This document shows positions 7,693 through 13,953 of a stretch of 14,153 bases of DNA, piece by piece. Position 1 is the first letter of the stretch; every line of letters starts with the position of its first letter. The notes beneath the pieces are model-generated. The model worked only from the letters and a program-made list of their open reading frames with translations. It had not been told where the DNA came from and did no database searches. Origin of the DNA: CAYZZA01 sp964482685 (GTDB lineage Bacteria; Bacillota; Bacilli; Lactobacillales; Carnobacteriaceae_A); the NCBI GenBank assembly GCA_964482685.1, contig CAYZZA010000030.1, forward strand, positions 1 through 14,153, given 5' to 3'. Position numbers and translations under genes: made by a program.

Positions 7693-8260
7693 CATTGTTA
7701 GCCACGCGGGCTTTTTTCTTAGCGTCTATGCGCGTATACTCTTCAGCCAACGCAAGAAAAGTGAGACGATCGTTTTTTTCTAAAGCTTCATCAATTTGGC
7801 CCAACAATGCTTGTTTTTTTTGAGTCAAAAGGAAAAAAGCGAGTCCATCTTCCGCACGCACAAGTGTCTCTGTCGGAATGGTATCGTTCCATCTATGGTA
7901 GGGGTTGTCTTCTAATACTGCACTGTACTCCTCAGACTGACGTGCTTGCGGGAACAACAACTCCAAATACAACTCTTGCTCTCGATTCAAGCGAATATCA
8001 TGAAATGCTTGTTCAGGATCAAGAAACAAATGCCCTTCTTTATAAAATTCAAACCCCACACGCCCTTCACCTTGGGTAGAAACAACCATTCCCCGAGGAG
8101 ACGTGTGTGCGTCTTCGACAAAATGCACATGGAGTAAAGTCTTTTCATGAGTCAGCAAATAATTCAATATCCACACTGACTCCCGACTTTTTAGAGAATA
8201 AGACTGCAGGAACCATCCAAGAAACTTCTTTTTATCTTTCACAGGTATGTGTGTATGCAT
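7682..8260 (-). CDS. reoY: ReoY/YpiB family (UPF0302) regulator of MurA proteolysis
   Basis: The 192-residue product matches the YpiB/UPF0302 family. It has an N-terminal part with FLGWFLQSYSLKSRESVWILNYL (the family helix pattern, about 13-35), a central beta-rich part containing HVHFVED, and a C-terminal helix pair ending IDEALEKNDRLTFLALAEEYTRI. In Listeria monocytogenes ReoY is needed, with ReoM, for ClpCP-dependent degradation of MurA, the first enzyme of peptidoglycan precursor synthesis. The signal comes from a PASTA-type Ser/Thr kinase. The same role is inferred here from family membership. The start is ATG with a strong AAGGAGG seven bases upstream. It lies 45 bases after the TPR gene, probably in one transcript that ends at the 7552-7625 terminator. 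In B. subtilis ypiA and ypiB are also neighbours. Confidence 0.88.
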   Translation of the reverse strand: MHTHIPVKDKKKFLGWFLQSYSLKSRESVWILNYLLTHEKTLLHVHFVEDAHTSPRGMVVSTQGEGRVGFEFYKEGHLFLDPEQAFHDIRLNREQELYLELLFPQARQSEEYSAVLEDNPYHRWNDTIPTETLVRAEDGLAFFLLTQKKQALLGQIDEALEKNDRLTFLALAEEYTRIDAKKKARVANNAQK

Positions 8261-8305
8261 ATGAAAACCTCCTTGGCCTTCTCCTACTCAGTATACGGCA
8301 CTTGG

Positions 8306-9562
8306 TTAGGGTTTTCTAATAATAGACTCCAAGAATGACAAGGTTTCTTCTGGTACAGAAGGTTCTTGTTTTGCTTGTTCTAAATACTCTTTTGCCGCTG
8401 TCCATTCCCCTTCATCTCGTAAAAATAAAATATAATCTTTTACAAACTGTTCGTTGCCAAGTAGAAAGACCGACGCTTTTTTATAGTCTTTGCCTGCTTC
8501 GGCAAACTCTTCCATTTCTTCTTTGTACCCAGCACGCTTCCATAAGACAAGTGGGTCAGATTCATCCGCATCATTTCCTAATACCGCCAATGCTTTTTCA
8601 ACATCTGATTGTTGTTCCATGATATCGGCCAAGTCGAGTTTTTCAATTTGTTCTGGATCCAAAGCCAATCCTTTTTCAAGCAATTCCGAAGCACGTTCCA
8701 AGTCGCCTTCTTCTTTGAATACGTTCGCTCCAGATAAGAATAGGTGTGCATTGGTTTGATCGTACGCCAACCCTCTTTCTAAGGCATCTTTTGCCTGTGC
8801 GATGAGTCCTTTTTTCAGGTAAGACTCTACCATCAAGGGATACATAGTTGTATACGAAGGATCTAATGCTTCTGCTTTTTTCAAATAGTCAATCGTCTGA
8901 TCAAACTCTTCTAATTGGAAATACGTAAATGCAAGTTGGTAATTGTTTTCCGTCGTTTCTTGTTCTAACACCAGTTGCTTGTACAAGGATACTGCTTCTT
9001 CCCAGTTGCCAATCAAGCTCGTAGCTTCTGCCATACGCGACAAAATGGATACATCTACCAACTCTGTTATACCTTGCGACAGCAACTCTTTGTATTCTCG
9101 AATAGCAGCTGTGTAGTTTCCTTGCTCAAAATGGAGCTCTGCGAGCGCAAATAAAATCACCGGCTCATCAGACGCCATTTGGTAGGCCTCCTGGAGCTTT
9201 TGTTCACTGACCTCATACAACCCTTGTGTCTGATATAAATCAGCCTGTATCATCAAGGATTCAAGGTAATATGGGCTGGACGGAGCAAGAGACAGTAGTT
9301 GGTCTAGTGCATCGTCGTCGTTGCCTTCTTCAATGTAAATTTCTGCTAACCGTAAAATATTTGCTTCGTTTGTCTCGTGCATTTGTACCAAATGGAGAAA
9401 AACACGTTTAGCTTCTTCCAGAAATCCTTTTGTAAACAAATAATCTCCTAAATCGTTCTTTACGGTCACCTCGTCTTGTTCTAGGGACAAAGTAATATAA
9501 TGCGTTGCTTCTTCAATCAAGTTGTCTTCAATGGCTTCTGCTGCAAGTTGGGCGTAACTAAT
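8306..9562 (-). CDS. TPR-repeat protein (YpiA-like), probable AUU start
   Basis: The product of about 418 residues is almost entirely tetratricopeptide repeats: helix pairs such as LIGNWEEAVSLYKQLV, EEFDQTIDYLKKAEALDP and GDLERASELLEKGLALDP with about 34-residue spacing. It has no signal peptide or membrane segment, so it is probably a cytoplasmic scaffold. Position next to reoY matches ypiA-ypiB of B. subtilis, so a partner role in the same pathway is plausible but unproven. The start is odd. The only standard start in frame near the N-terminus is GTG 9571, but the Shine-Dalgarno AGAAGGAG ends on that very G, leaving no spacing. ATT at 9562 is eight bases downstream and would give MSYAQLAAEA, similar to N-termini I recall for relatives. 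The next standard start, TTG at codon 18, would cut into the first repeat. Confidence 0.82.
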   Translation of the reverse strand: MSYAQLAAEAIEDNLIEEATHYITLSLEQDEVTVKNDLGDYLFTKGFLEEAKRVFLHLVQMHETNEANILRLAEIYIEEGNDDDALDQLLSLAPSSPYYLESLMIQADLYQTQGLYEVSEQKLQEAYQMASDEPVILFALAELHFEQGNYTAAIREYKELLSQGITELVDVSILSRMAEATSLIGNWEEAVSLYKQLVLEQETTENNYQLAFTYFQLEEFDQTIDYLKKAEALDPSYTTMYPLMVESYLKKGLIAQAKDALERGLAYDQTNAHLFLSGANVFKEEGDLERASELLEKGLALDPEQIEKLDLADIMEQQSDVEKALAVLGNDADESDPLVLWKRAGYKEEMEEFAEAGKDYKKASVFLLGNEQFVKDYILFLRDEGEWTAAKEYLEQAKQEPSVPEETLSFLESIIRKP

Positions 9563-9570
9563 GATACTCA

Positions 9571-9578
9571 CTCCTTCT
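9571..9578 (-). promoter_or_regulatory. Shine-Dalgarno of the TPR gene
   Basis: AGAAGGAG on the minus strand overlaps the first base of the only nearby standard start (GTG 9571-9569) and sits eight bases before ATT 9562-9560. This spacing is what suggests a non-standard AUU initiation codon. Confidence 0.55.
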
Positions 9579-9591
9579 ATTCATTTCTTCT

Positions 9592-9600
9592 ATCGTAACA
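9592..9600 (-). promoter_or_regulatory. Possible extended -10 promoter for ypiA-reoY
   Basis: TGTTACGAT (9600-9592) has the TGn extension and lies about 14 bases before the Shine-Dalgarno, the same layout as the mazG promoter (TGTTACTAT). I find no good -35. The rest of the 9572-9717 gap is AT-rich with no further gene signal. Confidence 0.4.
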
Positions 9601-9717
9601 CTTTTTTTATTTCGTGCTTCTTTATTTATGCTTTTTTTAAAAGGAAAATAGATTTAAAACTCTGAGTAGATAATCATTTGTGTAAACGAGACATAAGCTA
9701 AACGGTAGGTACAAAAT

Positions 9718-9752
9718 AAAAAAAAAGACTAAGGCAGATGCCCTAATCTTTT
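9718..9752 (-). terminator. Intrinsic terminator of hup
   Basis: On the minus strand AAAAGATTAGGGC pairs with GCCTTAGTCTTTT, 13 bp including two G-U pairs, with loop ATCT, and runs into a long T-tract (about nine or ten). It starts about ten bases after the hup stop codon. A clear strong intrinsic terminator. Confidence 0.93.
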
Positions 9753-9761
9753 AATCAGCTA

Positions 9762-10049
9762 TTAATCCATGATTTTTTTAACCTCATCTTTAAGAGCTTT
9801 TCCTGCTTTAAATGCAGGGACTTTGCTTGCAGCGATTTGGATTTCTTCCCCTGTTTGAGGGTTACGTCCTTTACGTGCAGCACGGTCGCGAACTTCAAAG
9901 TTCCCAAATCCGATGATTTGTACTTTTTCGCCTTGACCTAATGTCTCCTTGATGGATTCAAATACAGCTTCTACTGCTGCTGTACAGTCTTTTTTAGATA
10001 AGTCTGTTTTTTCAACAACTAAATCTATCAAATCTGCTTTATTTGCCAT
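9762..10049 (-). CDS. hup: HU family nucleoid DNA-binding protein
   Basis: HU bends and compacts DNA as a dimer and helps replication, repair and regulation. The 95-residue protein shows the full pattern. MANKADLIDLV is the N-terminal helix, GFGNFEVRDRAARKGRNPQTG is the glycine turn and beta-arm with the basic and proline residues that insert into the minor groove, and VPAFKAGKALKDEVKK is the C-terminal helix. It is a few residues longer than the usual 90-91, ending in KIMD, and has a cysteine at position 22 where HU proteins commonly have none; neither suggests loss of function. The start is ATG with GGGAGGTG eight bases upstream, typical of high expression. It has its own promoter and a strong terminator, so it is probably a single-gene transcript, as with hbs in many Firmicutes. 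Confidence 0.97.
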   Translation of the reverse strand: MANKADLIDLVVEKTDLSKKDCTAAVEAVFESIKETLGQGEKVQIIGFGNFEVRDRAARKGRNPQTGEEIQIAASKVPAFKAGKALKDEVKKIMD

Positions 10050-10084
10050 GTAAATTTCACCTCCCTCAAAAGAGAATTAGATGC

Positions 10085-10104
10085 ACGTTGATATACGTAA
10101 TCAA
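10085..10104. repeat. Palindrome and 9-bp site between hup promoter and start
   Basis: TTGATATACGTAATCAA (10088-10104) is a near-perfect inverted repeat with arms TTGAT and ATCAA around TACGTA, in the predicted hup leader. It overlaps ACGTTGATA (10085-10093), which recurs at 10189-10197. Candidate operator or leader structure. Confidence 0.5.
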
Positions 10105-10108
10105 TCTC

Positions 10109-10137
10109 ATTTTATCTTCTGTCCATTTTCCTGGAAA
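10109..10137 (-). promoter_or_regulatory. Promoter for hup
   Basis: On the minus strand TTTCCA (10137-10132), a 17-base spacer and TAAAAT (10114-10109) give 4/6 and 5/6 matches to consensus. The transcript would start near 10102, leaving a leader of about 50 bases that holds the palindrome at 10088-10104. Confidence 0.6.
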
Positions 10138-10188
10138 GATTATCTTGAAATGAAGTAGAAACATTCCACTACAAAAGATATCATACAA

Positions 10189-10221
10189 ACGTTGATACTG
10201 CAACGATTAATACTAGTATCA
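10189..10221. repeat. Inverted repeats upstream of the hup promoter
   Basis: The second copy of ACGTTGATA (10189-10197) starts a nested set of inverted repeats: TGATAC (10193-10198) with GTATCA (10216-10221), CGTTG (10190-10194) with CAACG (10201-10205), and the palindrome ATACTAGTAT (10210-10219). No U-tract follows on the minus strand, so I do not call it a der terminator. The rest of 10138-10240 shows nothing more. Confidence 0.45.
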
Positions 10222-10240
10222 CGTAAATACATCGTACTAC

Positions 10241-11554
10241 TTATTTTCTTTGTCTACAAATAAGTCGAATTGGAGTTCCTTCAAAGACAAAGGTTTCCCT
10301 AATTCTATTTTCTAAATAACGAAGATACGAAAAGTGCATCAACTCTGGATCGTTTACAAACAAAACGAATGTAGGTGGTTTTATAGCTACTTGTGTAGAG
10401 TAGTAAATACGCAATCTACGGCCTTTATCTGTCGGAGTTGGGTTCATGGCTACTGCATCCGTAATGACTTCATTTAGAAGCGAAGACTGAATGCGAAGCT
10501 TGTGGTTGTTGCTAATTTGTTCAATCAAATCAGGTAGCTTTGACAAGCGTTGTTTGGTTAAAGCAGAAACAAATAAGATTGGCGCATAACTAATAAACGG
10601 AAATTCATTTCTGATTTTCTTTTCAAATGCATCAAAAGTTTTGTTGTCTTTTTCTACCAAATCCCATTTGTTGACTAAAATAATCAACCCTTTGCCTGCT
10701 TCCATAGCATAGCCCACGACACGTTTATCTTGTTCGCGGATTCCTTCTTCACCGTTTAATACGCACAAGACGACATCCGAGCGTTCAATCGCTCTGAGGG
10801 ATCTCATCACACTATATTTTTCTGTGCTTTCATAGACTTTCCCTCTTTTGCGAATTCCCGCAGTATCAATAATGTTAAATTCTCTGCCGTCTTCTGTCAC
10901 AAAGGAGGTATCGATTGCGTCGCGCGTTGTTCCAGCTACATCAGAAACAATCACTCGTTCTTCTCCTATAATTGCGTTTACTAAAGAAGACTTTCCAACG
11001 TTGGGTCTTCCAATCAGAGAAAAACGAATAATTCCATCGTCTTCTTCTGCTTCTTCTTGCTCTGGAAAATGGCTAACGACCTCATCTAATAAGTCACCTA
11101 GTCCAAGTCCGTGACTTCCCGAAATAGGAAAAGGTTCTCCAAAGCCAAGAGCATAAAACTCATAGATATCATTTTTTTGTTCGGGATTATCGACTTTGTT
11201 GACAGCCAATACAACTGGTTTTTTAGAACGAAACAGAAGTTGTCCAACTTCTTCATCAAGATCTGTCACTCCTTGACGCACATTCGTCATAAATATAATC
11301 ACATCTGCTTCTTCTATTGCGATTTCTGCTTGAGCTCGTACTTGCTCCATAAGCGGCTCATTTTCCATCGTAATTCCGCCTGTATCAATAATTGAAAAGT
11401 CTCTTCCAAGCCACTCCGAATGCGCATAGATGCGATCACGGGTTACTCCAGGAATGTCTTCTACAATTGCAATACGCTCACCGGCCAATCGATTGAAAAT
11501 AGTTGATTTTCCAATATTTGGTCTTCCTACAATGGCTACTGTTGGTTGTGTCAT
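10241..11554 (-). CDS. der: Ribosome biogenesis GTPase Der (EngA)
   Basis: Der is an essential GTPase with two G domains in tandem that acts in late assembly of the 50S ribosomal subunit. The 437-residue product has G domain 1 with G1 GRPNIGKS (10-17), G3 DTGG (57-60) and G4 NKVD (119-122). An acidic linker (EQEEAEEDDG, about 165-174) leads to G domain 2 with G1 GRPNVGKS (182-189), G3 DTAG (230-233) and G4 NKWD (295-298). A C-terminal KH-like domain (about 355-437) ends in a basic CRQRK tail. The first G1 has isoleucine where valine is usual, a conservative change. The start is ATG with AAGGTG close upstream. It has its own extended -10 promoter directly after the rpsA terminator, and no clear intrinsic terminator before hup. 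Confidence 0.97.
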   Translation of the reverse strand: MTQPTVAIVGRPNIGKSTIFNRLAGERIAIVEDIPGVTRDRIYAHSEWLGRDFSIIDTGGITMENEPLMEQVRAQAEIAIEEADVIIFMTNVRQGVTDLDEEVGQLLFRSKKPVVLAVNKVDNPEQKNDIYEFYALGFGEPFPISGSHGLGLGDLLDEVVSHFPEQEEAEEDDGIIRFSLIGRPNVGKSSLVNAIIGEERVIVSDVAGTTRDAIDTSFVTEDGREFNIIDTAGIRKRGKVYESTEKYSVMRSLRAIERSDVVLCVLNGEEGIREQDKRVVGYAMEAGKGLIILVNKWDLVEKDNKTFDAFEKKIRNEFPFISYAPILFVSALTKQRLSKLPDLIEQISNNHKLRIQSSLLNEVITDAVAMNPTPTDKGRRLRIYYSTQVAIKPPTFVLFVNDPELMHFSYLRYLENRIRETFVFEGTPIRLICRQRK

Positions 11555-11592
11555 GGGACACCTTCTTCCTAATAAATCTAAACACCTTCACT

Positions 11593-11601
11593 ATTGTACC
11601 A
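11593..11601 (-). promoter_or_regulatory. Extended -10 promoter for der
   Basis: TGGTACAAT (11601-11593) is an extended -10 about 40 bases before the der start. The -35 position falls in the U-tract of the rpsA terminator and has no good match, so recognition would depend on the TGn extension. Confidence 0.55.
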
Positions 11602-11610
11602 TTCTAAACG

Positions 11611-11648
11611 AAAAAAAACGACAAAAGGAAGAGATTTTCCTTTTGTCG
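11611..11648 (-). terminator. Intrinsic terminator of rpsA
   Basis: CGACAAAAGGAA (plus strand 11619-11630) and TTCCTTTTGTCG (11637-11648) form a perfect 12-bp stem with a six-base loop, followed on the minus strand by eight T (11618-11611). It begins nine bases after the rpsA stop. On the plus strand a T7 run starts three bases after the stem, so weak bidirectional action is possible. Confidence 0.95.
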
Positions 11649-11656
11649 CGCTTTTT

Positions 11657-13060
11657 TTACTCTTCTGTCTCTTCTTCATCAAACTTTAATTCAGATAACT
11701 GACTGCCTAAAAGATCGCCAACCGTAAAGCCTGTTTCAATGTCGTCTTGTACTGGTGTAGACGCTTGTTTTTTCACAGGGGCTTTTTTGGGAGCTGGGCT
11801 TTCCGTTTGTGGTTTTTCTTCAAGAGCTTTCATGCTCAAGGATAGACGTTGATCTTCAGGGTTTACGTCTAACACTTTAACTTTAATTTTTTGCTCTACT
11901 TCTAATACTTCATGTGGAGTTGCGATGTGTTTATGAGAAATTTGAGAAATGTGAACCAGTCCTTCAACGCCTGGGAAGATTTCTACAAATGCACCAAAAC
12001 TCGTTAAACGTTTTACCGTTCCATCTACAACATCATCTTTTTGAAGTTTTTCTTCAATACCTTCCCATGGTCCAGGAAGTGTTTCTTTGACCGATAGAGA
12101 AATTCGTTCTGCTTCTTTATCTAAAGAAAGAATTTTGACTTCAATTTCTTCGCCTACCGTTAATTTATCCGAAGGCTTCTCAACGTGCTCGTGGGCTATT
12201 TCTGAAATGTGAACCAGACCATCTACTCCACCTAGATCGATAAACGCTCCAAAGTTTGTGAGGCGTGCAACGGTCCCTTTGACGAGTTGGCCTGCTTCAA
12301 GTTCTTCCAATAGCTTTCCTTTTTCAGCTTCTTTTACCTTTTGTAAAATAGCTTTTCTAGAAAGAATCAAACGGTTTTCACTTGGTTCAATTTCAATGAT
12401 TTTAAATTCATACGTATTGCCTTCGAAGGGAGTAAAATCTTCAATATAGTCCACATCTACTAGCGATGCTGGAACAAACCCTCTCACTCCTGCATCTACA
12501 ACGAGTCCACCTTTTACAGCATTTGTTACAGGTGCCTCAATTGTTTCGTTTGCATCAAATTTCTTTTGCAAATCTTCCCACACTTTTCGTGCATCAATTC
12601 TTTTTTTCGATAGCAAGTAACTACCTTGTTCTTTATCTTTCACTTCTTTGATGACTACTAATTCTACGTTGTCACCCACAGACACAACGTCTGTAACGTT
12701 TTCAAAAGGAGCGGCCGAAAGTTCATTTTGTGGAATGACTCCTTCTAGTCCTCCGCCTAATCCTACGATTGCTCGTTTATTGTCCTCAATGGTCAGGATT
12801 TCTCCTGTCACGATGTCCCCTATCTTAAATTCTTGGACACTCTCCATTGCTTCGCTCATAGAGACAACATCGTCTTCTACTGCTACTCTGACATCGTCTG
12901 TTTCTGCAATTGCATCGTGAGCCGGTATATCTTGGCTCTCGTCTACAATAACTTGTTCATTTGTAAGTTCAACGGAGTCATTGGTTAATTCCTGTTCCGT
13001 CACTTGTTGTGTTGACACATCTTTTATATTTTCTTCTCGGATATTCTTGTTTTCTGCCAT
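11657..13060 (-). CDS. rpsA: S1-domain RNA-binding protein (30S ribosomal protein S1 homologue)
   Basis: The 467-residue product has four S1 (OB-fold) repeats at about 78-153, 170-238, 256-325 and 341-411. Repeats three and four are the best conserved (LTNFGAFIDLGGVDGLVHIS; LTSFGAFVEIFPGVEGLVHIS). A Pro/Lys/Ala tail ends in an acidic EEETEE. This is the YpfD/RpsA type of Firmicutes, with four S1 repeats where E. coli S1 has six, so it may bind RNA or the ribosome without being a strict S1 equivalent. Ahead of the first S1 repeat is an unusual acidic, probably disordered extension of about 77 residues; B. subtilis YpfD starts its first repeat within about 20 residues. AGGAGG eight bases before ATG 13060 supports the long form. 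Two promoter-like sequences precede the gene and a strong terminator follows. Confidence 0.94.
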   Translation of the reverse strand: MAENKNIREENIKDVSTQQVTEQELTNDSVELTNEQVIVDESQDIPAHDAIAETDDVRVAVEDDVVSMSEAMESVQEFKIGDIVTGEILTIEDNKRAIVGLGGGLEGVIPQNELSAAPFENVTDVVSVGDNVELVVIKEVKDKEQGSYLLSKKRIDARKVWEDLQKKFDANETIEAPVTNAVKGGLVVDAGVRGFVPASLVDVDYIEDFTPFEGNTYEFKIIEIEPSENRLILSRKAILQKVKEAEKGKLLEELEAGQLVKGTVARLTNFGAFIDLGGVDGLVHISEIAHEHVEKPSDKLTVGEEIEVKILSLDKEAERISLSVKETLPGPWEGIEEKLQKDDVVDGTVKRLTSFGAFVEIFPGVEGLVHISQISHKHIATPHEVLEVEQKIKVKVLDVNPEDQRLSLSMKALEEKPQTESPAPKKAPVKKQASTPVQDDIETGFTVGDLLGSQLSELKFDEEETEE

Positions 13061-13100
13061 GTGTGCGTCCTCCTAATAAGCTTTTATTCCTGCAACTATT

Positions 13101-13133
13101 ATTCTATCGAAGATTGCAAAATATTGCCAATAT
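13101..13133 (-). promoter_or_regulatory. Main candidate promoter for rpsA, with palindrome on its -35
   Basis: On the minus strand TTGGCA (13130-13125), an 18-base spacer and TAGAAT (13106-13101) match consensus at 5/6 each. The -35 lies inside a perfect 13-base palindrome with arms ATATTG and CAATAT (13121-13133), a possible operator. The leader would be about 35 bases. Confidence 0.65.
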
Positions 13134-13152
13134 AAAGAACTTGTGTAACTTT

Positions 13153-13161
13153 ATTATATCA
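13153..13161 (-). promoter_or_regulatory. Second rpsA promoter using the cmk stop codon
   Basis: TGATATAAT (13161-13153) is a perfect extended -10 in which TGA is the stop codon of cmk. The -35 region inside the cmk end is poor (CCAACA-like at 16 bases). Confidence 0.5.
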
Positions 13162-13833
13162 CATTCGTTTTTTTTGTTGGGCAATTTGCAGGATCCGTTC
13201 TACTACTTCATCGATAGTTAAGGTTGTTGTATCAACCAAGATAGCATCCTCTGCCTGTACCAATGGAGAGCTTTCTCTGTGCATATCTTTGTAGTCTCTA
13301 CTTTCTATTTCTTCGGTCAATGTTTCCAAAGGTGTGACGATCCCATTTTCAAGGTTTTCTTTGTATCTTCGAGAAGCGCGGGCCTCCACACTCGCAACCA
13401 AAAATATTTTCACATCTGCCTGAGGCAGTACAACCGTTCCAATGTCGCGTCCATCCATCACAACCCCTGTATTTCCAGACATTTTACGCTGTTGTTTGAC
13501 TAATTCTTCTCGGACTTCTGGATACGAGGCAATTTGGGAAACAGCGTTGGTGACATCTGGTTTTCGAATCATTGCTGTAACGTCTTTCCCGTTTGAGAAG
13601 ACCAACTGTTCGTCTTGTTTTGATTCAAATGTAATGTGTGTATTTTTTGCTAATTCTACTACACCTTGCTCATTATGTATCGAAATATCTTGTTGCAAAG
13701 CTTCAAAGGCAATAACACGGTACATTGCACCCGTATCAATATAAATAAGCCCTAGTTTCTGTCCTACTAATTTTGCGACAGTACTTTTCCCAGATGATGC
13801 AGGTCCATCGATTGCAATTGTCAAATGATTCAT
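13159..13833 (-). CDS. cmk: Cytidylate kinase (CMP/dCMP kinase)
   Basis: Cmk phosphorylates CMP and dCMP with ATP, feeding CTP and dCTP pools. The 224-residue product has the P-loop GPASSGKST (10-18), the substrate segment YIDTGAMYR (31-39), the conserved DGRDIGT, and an arginine-rich LID region (EARASRRYKE). This matches the family in length and order. An upstream in-frame ATG exists at 13881, but AAAGGA lies nine bases before ATG 13833 and the resulting MNHLTIAIDGPASSGK is the normal N-terminus, so the shorter form is chosen. It is followed by rpsA with 98 bases between, as in many Firmicutes (cmk-ypfD in B. subtilis). The leader is about 75 bases if the 13918-13947 promoter is used. A LysM-protein gene precedes it. 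Confidence 0.97.
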   Translation of the reverse strand: MNHLTIAIDGPASSGKSTVAKLVGQKLGLIYIDTGAMYRVIAFEALQQDISIHNEQGVVELAKNTHITFESKQDEQLVFSNGKDVTAMIRKPDVTNAVSQIASYPEVREELVKQQRKMSGNTGVVMDGRDIGTVVLPQADVKIFLVASVEARASRRYKENLENGIVTPLETLTEEIESRDYKDMHRESSPLVQAEDAILVDTTTLTIDEVVERILQIAQQKKRM

Positions 13834-13917
13834 GTTTTCAATTCCTTTTTTTATACTTCTATAAAACAGGTGCTCGAACATAGGTTTCTGTGCCTGCTTA
13901 AAGAGTGTACTTCTTCA

Positions 13918-13947
13918 ATTAGAGTCTGTACTTATCTAGTATGGCAA
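13918..13947 (-). promoter_or_regulatory. Candidate promoter for cmk
   Basis: On the minus strand TTGCCA (13947-13942), an 18-base spacer and TCTAAT (13923-13918) match consensus at 5/6 each. It lies just after the LysM-gene stop codon, where no terminator is visible, so cmk may also receive read-through. Confidence 0.5.
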
Positions 13948-13953
13948 TCTTAC

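Noticed and set aside
7236..7701. Plus-strand frames of 95-114 codons spanning the mazG-reoY gap
   Set aside because: They overlap mazG, its promoter and the reoY terminator. Their products look like low-complexity read-through of AT-rich DNA, with no domain.
8261..8305. TATACT as a promoter directly before reoY
   Set aside because: No -35 or TGn extension. The 45-base gap after the TPR gene is better explained by co-transcription.
10200..10240. Inverted repeats after der as its terminator
   Set aside because: Stems are short and overlapping and no T-tract follows on the minus strand.
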